From contig JAICKM010000485.1 in NCBI GenBank assembly GCA_025927935.1, positions 1 through 5,539 on the forward strand: DNA of 5,539 nucleotides, written 5' to 3'. The position numbers were made by a program, and so were the translations under genes. The notes beneath the pieces were generated by a model that saw nothing but the letters and a program-made list of their open reading frames with translations, did no database searches and was not told where the DNA came from. Origin of the DNA: Chloroflexia bacterium (lineage in GTDB: Bacteria > Chloroflexota > Chloroflexia > QHBQ01 > JADMIH01). The first letter of the stretch is position 1; each line of letters starts with the position of its first letter. Below are positions 1-4,534 of this stretch, one piece after another.

Positions 1-914
1 AAGGCGCGCACAATGGCCGCCGTCAATTCCTCCGCCAGATGCCCGTCCGGATCTAACTCCGGATCGAAGACCGTGATCTCCATGCCCGCGGCGTAGGGCG
101 AGCGGAGCAGGATGCCCAGCAGTTCGATCAATTCGGGATAGGTCAGCCCGCCGGGCGGCTCCGGCGAGTCGACGGCGGGCATAATCAGCGGGTCGAGCAC
201 ATCCACATCCAGGTGGATCCAGAAGCCCTCGATGCCGTTGCGGATGATCGCGGCCAGCGCCCGCTCCGTGGCGGCGCGCACCCCCAGCCGCCGCACCTGA
301 TCCAAATCGTAGCGGCGCATCCGCGAGTCGAGAAACGGCTGTAGGTCGTATTCCGGCGGGTATTCCTCTTCGCGGTAGCCCAACACGGCGACATCTTCTT
401 CCCGCACATAGGGTTTGCCGGCCCCGATATTGGTCAGTTGATCGGGACCGTGCCCCGTGACCAGCGCCAGGTCCAGCCCGGCGGCCGCCAGCACAGGCGA
501 CGTGCGGTGGTAGGCGAAGTCGAGATGGCCGTCGAGGAAGACCAGGCCGTAGCGGCCCCGGCGTTTCAGCGCCGGCATATTGCCGAGCAAGATGCTGCAA
601 TCGCCGCCGAGGACCAGGGGAAAGTATCCGTGCTCCAGCACCGCGCCGGTCTGCGCCGCCAGTTGGATCGCGTAGGCGCGCAAAGCCGGGCCGTTGCGAA
701 ACCGCGTCGCCGGGTCGGCGGCGGGATCGTAAGCAGGCGCCGGCACCCGGCCCGCATCCACCGCGCCGAGCCGCGCCAGAATGCCGTGCGCGCGCAGCGC
801 CGCCGCCAGCTTGGCGACGCCCGGCTCGCGGCCGGGGGTCGGCGGGCGCAAGCCCAGGTTGGACGGCGCGTCCAGAATCGCGATTTGCCGGTTTACGGTA
901 CTGTTGATTGCCAA
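1..914 (-). CDS. Arginase/ureohydrolase-fold family protein, 3' end cut by window edge
   Basis: The reading frame runs from a TTG at 914 off the left edge: 304 complete codons with no stop. I read the protein by hand from the reverse complement. Ureohydrolase landmarks appear in order: LGGDCS (residues 102-107), DGHLD (128-132), a possible VTGHG equivalent of the arginase proton-shuttle His (H155), and DVDVLDP (236-242), followed by GGLTY and GMEITVFDP (277-285). Asp128, His130, Asp132, Asp236 and Asp238 match the dinuclear Mn ligands of arginase/agmatinase. Two positions are unusual: the His of the classical GGDHS is Cys106, and the Glu that binds the guanidinium group in arginase ('MEV') is Val282. 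The family hydrolyses C-N bonds of guanidino or related compounds, normally in the cytosol, but the substrate here cannot be assigned. TTG is chosen because an in-frame TAG lies 24 bases upstream, no ATG or GTG lies between, and GAGGAGG sits 8 nt before it. About the last 10% of a typical-length protein may be missing. Confidence 0.9.
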   Translation of the reverse strand, partial: MAINSTVNRQIAILDAPSNLGLRPPTPGREPGVAKLAAALRAHGILARLGAVDAGRVPAPAYDPAADPATRFRNGPALRAYAIQLAAQTGAVLEHGYFPLVLGGDCSILLGNMPALKRRGRYGLVFLDGHLDFAYHRTSPVLAAAGLDLALVTGHGPDQLTNIGAGKPYVREEDVAVLGYREEEYPPEYDLQPFLDSRMRRYDLDQVRRLGVRAATERALAAIIRNGIEGFWIHLDVDVLDPLIMPAVDSPEPPGGLTYPELIELLGILLRSPYAAGMEITVFDPELDPDGHLAEELTAAIVRA

Positions 915-922
915 CTGCGCAT

Positions 923-929
923 CCTCCTC
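923..929 (-). promoter_or_regulatory. Shine-Dalgarno GAGGAGG for the arginase-family gene
   Basis: GAGGAGG on the minus strand lies 8 nt before the TTG at 914, ideal spacing. It decides the start: a nearer ATG (first base 922) abuts the Shine-Dalgarno and is in another frame that stops after a few codons at 893-895. Confidence 0.8.
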
Positions 930-1006
930 ATATTGCTACCCGCAAAAACGCCGGCTCCGCCGTGTAGCCCCGCAGGCTAACTCTCTATATCCCGAAAGCT
1001 GGTTAC

Positions 1007-1035
1007 AATATAGATCGGTGCTCATAACCTGTCAA
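1007..1035 (-). promoter_or_regulatory. Sigma70-type promoter for the arginase-family gene
   Basis: On the minus strand a perfect -35 hexamer TTGACA (1035-1030) is followed by a 17-bp spacer and TATATT (1012-1007), five of six matches to TATAAT. The predicted transcription start is near 1000, giving a leader of about 86 nt before the TTG at 914. Orientation and position fit the arginase-family gene, so this looks like a strong housekeeping promoter. The leader contains a short GC stem (CGGC-GGA-GCCG) closely followed by GCGTTTTT, which resembles a small intrinsic terminator; whether it attenuates transcription is unknown. Confidence 0.75.
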
Positions 1036-1271
1036 GGCAGTTTTGCCGGTTAGCAGGCGGAAGGCACGGCGCGGGCGTGCTGCCGGATGCCGCAAACCGA
1101 ATCAAACCCAGAGCATCCGCGCGAGTATCTACCGCCTCGGTGTAGGCGGGTAAGAAACGCGCACTCATATCCCCAACCGGCGGGGTGGTGGTTTGGTAAG
1201 CAAACGTAAACTTGCGGGGACCAATAGCCTACTACTAGTCAGGACCTCCAGCAATGTGCATGCAACGGTAA

Positions 1272-1296
1272 TTGTACTAATATCAGAGTAGTACAA
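1272..1296. promoter_or_regulatory. Perfect 8-bp inverted repeat, candidate operator
   Basis: TTGTACTA (1272-1279), a 9-nt spacer and TAGTACAA (1289-1296) form a perfect dyad about 50 bp before the methyltransferase ATG. The 25-bp overall size suits a homodimeric regulator. A -10-like TAATAT at 1278-1283 overlaps the left arm, but the matching -35 is poor (TGTGCA at 1255-1260), so the promoter is uncertain. The regulator is unknown. Confidence 0.5.
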
Positions 1297-1314
1297 ACTT
1301 GGCAAAATGTCTAT

Positions 1315-1336
1315 TTGGTAAACTGTTGGTAAACTT
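1315..1336. repeat. Tandem 11-bp direct repeat upstream of methyltransferase
   Basis: TTGGTAAACTG (1315-1325) is followed directly by TTGGTAAACTT (1326-1336), 10 of 11 identical. The 11-bp period places both copies on roughly the same DNA face. A related TTTGGTAA lies at 1192-1199 and GTAAACTTGC recurs at 1206-1215. The repeats end 8 bp before the ATG at 1345, where a bound protein could block initiation. Confidence 0.55.
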
Positions 1337-1344
1337 GCAGTACT

Positions 1345-2208
1345 ATGAAGGAACAAATACTCATGCCTGCCGCCGAATATCTCCTGGGCACCACATTAAC
1401 CGAACAGCAACGACAAACCCTGCTGTATGAAGCCCTGGGCGATACGCTCCGGGACCGGACCAAAGAAGCGATCGCCCTGGCCGCGCCGCCCGCGAACACG
1501 GTCCCAACCCTCACGCGAGTCCTGGAAGTGGGATGCAGCCAGGGCCACTTCATTGCCGATCTGCTCCAGTCGTATCCCCAGGCCGATATGCTGGGGCTGG
1601 ATATCAACGGCAACTCGATAGCCTTTGCCCAGGAACACGTAGTCTGTGAGCGAGCGCACTTTCAGACACACGATATCACCGAACCCCTCCCGAACACGGT
1701 GGGCAGCGATTTCTCGCTGGCGATCGCATCGCTCGTCCTCTGCCACATCAAGAAACCGGACCAGGCGCTGACCCATATGGCGGCCGCCCTCCAACCCGGC
1801 AAGGTTCTGTTCCTGCGCGATCCCGATTTCGAATCCTTCTGGTTCCCGCATCCCGCGCTGGATACGCTGCTACGTGTCCTCAGTGAAGCGATTACGCATG
1901 TGGCCGGGCAAAACTTCGCGCGCCGGCATTATGCCGCCCTGCTCAACGCCAATCTGATGCCGCTAACCAGCTACTATCTGCATGTCCCCATGGGCGGTCC
2001 CACCTGGCGCGGCCGGCAGTTGCTGCACAATTTCTACGACGCCGTAAAGATCATGCGCCCGCATATCACCGGGTCGCTCCACCTGCTCGATCCGCACGAC
2101 TTCGACCGGCACATCGCGGCCTGCGAGCAGGAGGTTACCGCAAGCATGGAAGGCGAAATTATCCTGATCGACACGATCGCGCGCAAGCCGCCCGCCGTTA
2201 CCGCGTAG
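1345..2208 (+). CDS. Class I SAM-dependent methyltransferase
   Basis: This is a 287-residue Rossmann-fold methyltransferase, presumably cytosolic. Motif I, the SAM-binding glycine loop, is VLEVGCSQGHF (59-69). The acidic end of strand 2 is LGLDI (83-87), with D86 placed to bind the ribose hydroxyls. HDIT (109-112) matches the adenine-contact motif, and FSLAIASLVLCHIKKPDQAL (123-142) followed by LQPGKVLFLRDPD (149-161) corresponds to motifs IV-VI. The N-terminal 50 residues and C-terminal 120 residues are not recognised and probably form the acceptor site, so small-molecule O-, N- or C-methylation is possible and the substrate is unassigned. The longest ATG start is given; a TAA at 1330-1332 bounds the frame upstream. 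ATG 1363 (Met7) has AAGGA 10 nt before it, whereas 1345 has no Shine-Dalgarno, so the true start may be 1363. The gene is divergent from the arginase-family gene. Confidence 0.9.
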   Translation: MKEQILMPAAEYLLGTTLTEQQRQTLLYEALGDTLRDRTKEAIALAAPPANTVPTLTRVLEVGCSQGHFIADLLQSYPQADMLGLDINGNSIAFAQEHVVCERAHFQTHDITEPLPNTVGSDFSLAIASLVLCHIKKPDQALTHMAAALQPGKVLFLRDPDFESFWFPHPALDTLLRVLSEAITHVAGQNFARRHYAALLNANLMPLTSYYLHVPMGGPTWRGRQLLHNFYDAVKIMRPHITGSLHLLDPHDFDRHIAACEQEVTASMEGEIILIDTIARKPPAVTA

Positions 2209-2247
2209 CCCGATCCCCAAGCCTCGACGGCGCCCCGGCGCAGCCCA

Positions 2248-2277
2248 GGGCGCCCGCCCAATCCAGGCGGAGCGCCC
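2248..2277 (+). terminator. GC-rich hairpin after methyltransferase, possible terminator
   Basis: GGGCGCCCGCC (2248-2258) and GGCGGAGCGCCC (2266-2277) form an 11-bp stem with one bulged base and a 7-nt loop, 40 nt past the methyltransferase stop. A second stem, GGGGCGC-GGCCGG-GCGCCCC, follows at 2288-2307. Neither has a T-run, so this is at best a factor-dependent or weak terminator. Confidence 0.35.
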
Positions 2278-2354
2278 ACCCGCAGCCGGGGCGCGGCCGG
2301 GCGCCCCCCGCGCAACTTAAGCGCCGGCCTTCGATAGTCCGGCCACTGGGATCC

Positions 2355-2428
2355 GTCATTCTGCGCGCGACGAAGAATCTCCGTCTGGTAGCCCAAACGA
2401 CGAGACTCTGCGCTGCGCTCAGAGTGAC
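2355..2428. repeat. Dispersed palindromic repeat element (HSERSEES-type)
   Basis: Two 27-bp arms (2355-2381 and 2402-2428) are inverted copies matching at 21 of 27 positions around a 20-bp spacer. The ends, GTCATTCTG and the inverted CAGAGTGAC, and the inner AAGAATCTC belong to a palindromic repeat I recognise from many GC-rich bacterial genomes. It is often mis-annotated as a small protein reading 'HSERSEES...ILRFAQNDG'; here the minus strand reads HSERSAES and ILRRAQNDG. It is probably a non-autonomous REP/MITE-like element, and the gap between convergent genes is a typical place for one. The six arm mismatches suggest an old copy. Confidence 0.75.
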
Positions 2429-2528
2429 AATTGACGTGCGACAATCTACAGATTGCCAACCACGCTATGCCCGCCTGATTAGAGCGACAACCACACTGGG
2501 CCGGCTTGAGCCGGGCGGCACAAGCAGC

Positions 2529-2568
2529 GGGCGCGGTCCCGATCCACTCAAGGATCAGGACCGCGCCC
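2529..2568 (-). terminator. Long hairpin downstream of the chemoreceptor-like gene, possible terminator
   Basis: Arms 2529-2545 and 2552-2568 pair over 17 positions with a single mismatch (C2540/A2557): 11 GC-rich pairs (GGGCGCGGTCC with its complement), then GATCC/GGATC around the loop ACTCAA. It lies 44 nt past the stop of the minus-strand gene. There is no clean T-run on the minus strand; on the plus strand CCTTCTGTTTG follows, so it could also stop read-through from the methyltransferase side. Confidence 0.45.
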
Positions 2569-2612
2569 CTTCTGTTTGCGCAGCGGCGCCGGACCGGCCG
2601 ATCCGGCGGGGT

Positions 2613-4091
2613 TCAGCGTGCTTCCGCGTTCAGTATCCGGCTTGCCATGGCAAGTTGGTCGGCCAGCGAGTTGAGCTGTTGGACCATAGCCAGCAGTTGG
2701 TCGCTGGCCTGCGCGTTTTGGCGGGCACTCTCGTTAAACTGCCCGACGCTTTCCAGCGCCTGGCGGCTGGCACTCTGTTGTTGCGCCGTGGCGCTGGCAA
2801 TAGTCTGGCTCAGGGTGAGGGTGCGCGTCACCACCTGGGCAACGGCTTTATGGGCCTCGCCCGCCTGGGCCGCCAGTTCCGCCCCGCGCTGAGCGTGGTC
2901 CAACCCGGTATGGCCGGCTTGCACGGTATCGCCCGCGGCAGTGGAAATTGTATCGATCAGGTCTTGTACCTGGAGTACCCCCTGCCCGGCCCGGTCGGCC
3001 AGATCGCGGATGGAGCGGGCCACCACGCCGAAGCGCGTTCCGGCGGCCCCCGCCCCCGCGGCTTCGATGGCCGCGTTCAGCGAGAGCAGCCGGGTTTCTT
3101 CGGCAATATCGTCCATCAGTTGCAAGACTTCTTCGATCTGGCTCACTTGCTGGCTCAGATTCATGATCTGCGTGGTGATGTTACCGACCTGGGTGCGGAT
3201 CAAGGCCATGGCCGTGATCGCTTGGTCCGTGGCCGTGTAGCCGTGCTGCGCGCTGTCCTGGGCCTGCGTGGCGGCAGCGACCACCGCGCCGACAGCGTCG
3301 GCAATTTGCATGGCGACGGCGTCGAGTTCGGCAAGCACCTGGCTTAGCTCGCTCGCACCGGCGGCCTGCTGGTTGGCGTCACTGGCCTGTTGGGCGGCGG
3401 CCCCGGCCAGATCGTGCGAAAAGCGGTTGATCCGCTCGCTGATCCGGCGCTCTTCTTCCTGGGCCGCCAGCAGGTGGCGATTAAGGAGTTCTTGGCGGGT
3501 GGCATGCGCCTGCGCGGTCGCCAGCGCATTCTGCACCGTGCTGATAAACAGCGCAATCAGCGGATAGAATACCCCCACACCGAGCAAGACCGTCACGGCG
3601 ATGATGCCGGCGCGCTGCGTCGGGTCGCTAAAGAAAGGCGCCGGCGCCAGATGGGTAAACTCCAGCCCTTCGGCCAGCACCAGCAGGAAGACGGCAAAGG
3701 CGGTCAGATAGGTGGCCGCGCGCCGCCCGAGGGTCATGCCGGCCAGCATCACGCCCCAGAGGACGACCAGCGGCGCCGGTCCATTCGTCATCCCAAACCC
3801 CAGGAGCGAGACCGCCACGACGAGGATCACCTGGAGGGTGCTGAGCAGCCCAACCGCCTGATAATAATGGTTTTTACTAAGCCCAATGGTTAGCCCGCCG
3901 ATGCTCAGCGTGGCGACGGAGACGAGGATGGTAATGATGGGGACCTGGCCCGTTAACAGGATAGCCATGAGGAGAAAGAGGTTCCCGCCAGCGATCAAGA
4001 CCAGCGCCATCGCAATCACAAAGCCGCGATTGACCGGTACGGGGGACCCGAAGTTGCGCGAACCGGCGCTTGTAGGGTGCGTCTCACTCAC
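2613..4091 (-). CDS. Methyl-accepting chemotaxis-type protein with 6-TM N terminus and atypical signalling tip
   Basis: This is a 492-residue membrane protein. About six hydrophobic helices (roughly 23-47, 51-71, 79-100, 105-122, 126-145, 162-186) form the N-terminal sensory part; there is no large extracytoplasmic ligand domain. A charged linker, QEEERRISERINRFSHDLAG (211-230), replaces a recognisable HAMP domain and resembles the ERRRIARELHD box of HisKA_3 kinases. Residues 231-492 are an Ala/Gln-rich coiled coil ending in the MCP hairpin, LLSLNAAIEAA (335-345) to FGVVARSIRDLADRA (354-368). Compared with E. coli Tsr, N381, E385 and V398 equivalents are kept, but F373, Q374, N376, R388 and E391 become E331, E332, R334, G346 and A349. 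These residues touch CheA/CheW or the trimer interface, so ordinary array coupling is doubtful. GTG 4091 is chosen as start because AGGAG (4105-4101) lies 9 nt upstream. No che gene is nearby. The family call is firm; the signalling partner is unknown. Confidence 0.9.
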   Translation of the reverse strand: MSETHPTSAGSRNFGSPVPVNRGFVIAMALVLIAGGNLFLLMAILLTGQVPIITILVSVATLSIGGLTIGLSKNHYYQAVGLLSTLQVILVVAVSLLGFGMTNGPAPLVVLWGVMLAGMTLGRRAATYLTAFAVFLLVLAEGLEFTHLAPAPFFSDPTQRAGIIAVTVLLGVGVFYPLIALFISTVQNALATAQAHATRQELLNRHLLAAQEEERRISERINRFSHDLAGAAAQQASDANQQAAGASELSQVLAELDAVAMQIADAVGAVVAAATQAQDSAQHGYTATDQAITAMALIRTQVGNITTQIMNLSQQVSQIEEVLQLMDDIAEETRLLSLNAAIEAAGAGAAGTRFGVVARSIRDLADRAGQGVLQVQDLIDTISTAAGDTVQAGHTGLDHAQRGAELAAQAGEAHKAVAQVVTRTLTLSQTIASATAQQQSASRQALESVGQFNESARQNAQASDQLLAMVQQLNSLADQLAMASRILNAEAR

Positions 4092-4100
4092 CTTGGTGAT

Positions 4101-4105
4101 CTCCT
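4101..4105 (-). promoter_or_regulatory. Shine-Dalgarno AGGAG fixing the GTG start of the chemoreceptor-like gene
   Basis: AGGAG on the minus strand sits 9 nt before the GTG at 4091, a good match to anti-Shine-Dalgarno, and supports the GTG as the true start. Confidence 0.7.
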
Positions 4106-4124
4106 ATTTCCATGGTTATGCGTG

Positions 4125-4151
4125 GTACACGGACCCGGTATAGCCGTGTAC
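4125..4151. promoter_or_regulatory. Perfect dyad upstream of the chemoreceptor-like gene
   Basis: GTACACGG (4125-4132), an 11-nt spacer and CCGTGTAC (4144-4151) make a perfect inverted repeat, 34 bp before the GTG start. The spacer contains a TATACC on the minus strand that could be a -10, but no good -35 is seen. It may be an operator or, if transcription starts further upstream, a leader hairpin that ends 19 nt before the Shine-Dalgarno. Confidence 0.45.
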
Positions 4152-4178
4152 GGGGGCAAGGCGGATAGCAGACAAATC

Positions 4179-4199
4179 ATGAGAACTCGCGCTTCTCAT
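4179..4199. repeat. Perfect 7-bp inverted repeat
   Basis: ATGAGAA (4179-4185), spacer CTCGCGC and TTCTCAT (4193-4199) form a perfect stem about 88 bp before the chemoreceptor-like start. It could be an operator or a leader hairpin; the sequence alone does not decide. Confidence 0.4.
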
Positions 4200-4273
4200 C
4201 GACCCTGGCAAGTCCATATGTCTGGAGCGAGTTTAATCGTCAGTTATCGTAAGGTAGTGAACCGTGGAACGTA

Positions 4274-4294
4274 ATACTAGTATCATTATAATGA
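4274..4294. promoter_or_regulatory. Two abutting palindromes containing a bidirectional TATAAT
   Basis: ATACTAGTAT (4274-4283, 10-bp perfect palindrome) shares its last base with TCATTATAATGA (4283-4294, 12-bp perfect palindrome). The second contains the consensus -10 TATAAT on the plus strand (4287-4292) and on the minus strand (4290-4285). On the plus strand the 17-bp-spaced -35 would be GTGGAA (4264-4269), a weak match. On the minus strand no good -35 is visible. A promoter serving the chemoreceptor-like gene with a leader near 185 nt, or a plus-strand small RNA, are both possible. Confidence 0.4.
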
Positions 4295-4316
4295 ACTAGG
4301 CGGGAACAGTGAGGAC

Positions 4317-4347
4317 CCATTAGTCCCGAAACCGGGGGGACTAATGG
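4317..4347. repeat. Perfect 11-bp hairpin
   Basis: CCATTAGTCCC (4317-4327) and GGGACTAATGG (4337-4347) pair perfectly around a 9-nt loop (GAAACCGGG). There is no T-run on either side, so it is not a classical terminator. It may be part of a structured RNA or a dispersed palindromic repeat. Confidence 0.55.
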
Positions 4348-4436
4348 ACAAGCCGGCGCGGGGAGTTACGCCAGGGGCCTGCCGGATAGCAAAGGGGCGA
4401 ACGTTACCACCAAAGCGCGTGAAGTAGGCGCGGAAT

Positions 4437-4484
4437 CGATCAGCGCGGGTCTCCTGTTACCTGGCAAGAGGCCCGCGCTGATCG
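4437..4484 (-). terminator. 17-bp stem hairpin downstream of the phosphatase gene
   Basis: Arms 4437-4453 and 4468-4484 pair over 17 positions; the only imperfection is T4450/G4471, which is a G-U pair in the plus-strand RNA and A/C in the minus-strand RNA. The loop is 14 nt. It lies about 50 nt beyond the phosphatase stop. No T-run follows on the minus strand, so termination, RNA 3'-end protection or the end of a plus-strand RNA are alternatives. Confidence 0.45.
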
Positions 4485-4490
4485 CCCAGG

Positions 4491-4529
4491 CGGGGCGCCA
4501 AGCGCCGCCGCGCTACGGTTGGCGCCCCG
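4491..4529 (-). terminator. GC-rich hairpin just after the phosphatase stop
   Basis: CGGGGCGCCA (4491-4500) and TGGCGCCCCG (4520-4529) form a perfect 10-bp stem around a 19-nt loop, starting 5 nt past the stop codon of the minus-strand phosphatase gene. It has no T-tract. Together with the 4437-4484 stem it makes a tandem hairpin 3' end. Confidence 0.4.
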
Positions 4530-4534
4530 GCGCA

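Larger units (their letters stand above)
915..1344. other. Divergent intergenic region
   Basis: These 430 bp separate the divergent arginase-family gene and methyltransferase. The left part carries the leader and promoter of the arginase-family gene. From about 1036 to 1190 I see nothing beyond a weak 5-bp stem around 1064-1080. From about 1192 to 1344 the composition becomes AT-rich compared with both genes, and it contains the dyad at 1272-1296, tandem repeats at 1315-1336, and a 10-bp exact repeat (GTAAACTTGC at 1206-1215 and 1329-1338). The short reading frames here have no recognisable protein features, so I call none. Confidence 0.7.
2209..2612. other. Convergent intergenic region
   Basis: These 404 bp lie between the convergent 3' ends of the methyltransferase and the chemoreceptor-like gene. 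The region holds, in order, GC-rich hairpins (2248-2307), a palindromic repeat element (2355-2428), small perfect stems CAATCT-AC-AGATTG (2442-2455) and CCGGCT-TG-AGCCGG (2501-2514), and a long hairpin (2529-2568). No reading frame here has protein-like features. One minus-strand frame across 2355-2428 only translates the repeat. Confidence 0.65.
4092..4534. other. Long hairpin-rich intergenic spacer
   Basis: These 443 bp between two minus-strand genes contain no convincing coding frame. They hold at least six perfect or near-perfect inverted repeats: 4125-4151, 4179-4199, 4274-4283, 4283-4294, 4317-4347, plus 4437-4484 and 4491-4529 near the phosphatase stop. The stretch from about 4170 to 4300 is AT-richer than the surroundings. 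It probably combines the terminator zone of the phosphatase gene, the promoter and leader of the chemoreceptor-like gene, and possibly a small RNA. Confidence 0.65.

Noticed and set aside
893..931. A frameshift at the start of the arginase-family gene, because ATG codons lie in another frame
   Set aside because: A TTG with an ideal Shine-Dalgarno gives an intact start, so no frameshift is needed.
438..980. A 180-residue plus-strand frame opposite the arginase-family gene
   Set aside because: It is low-complexity Arg/Ala/Gln-rich sequence, antisense to a well-supported family gene, and is explained by GC-rich codon bias.
2034..2459. A 141-residue minus-strand frame containing HSERSAES and ILRRAQNDG
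   Set aside because: It is the known spurious translation of a palindromic DNA repeat, and the remainder runs antisense into the methyltransferase.
2424..3347. A 307-residue plus-strand frame
   Set aside because: It lies mostly antisense to the chemoreceptor-like gene, whose membrane helices and MCP motif are unmistakable. The composition is Gly/Arg-rich with no domain.
4317..4347. Similarity of the TTAGTCCCG hairpin arm to motifs seen in plant miniature inverted-repeat elements
   Set aside because: The match is short, the context is clearly bacterial, and chance resemblance is the simplest explanation.
4092..4534. A known riboswitch (TPP, cobalamin, SAM, c-di-GMP) in the long spacer
   Set aside because: I could not find the conserved sequence cores of these classes on either strand; only unassigned stems remain.
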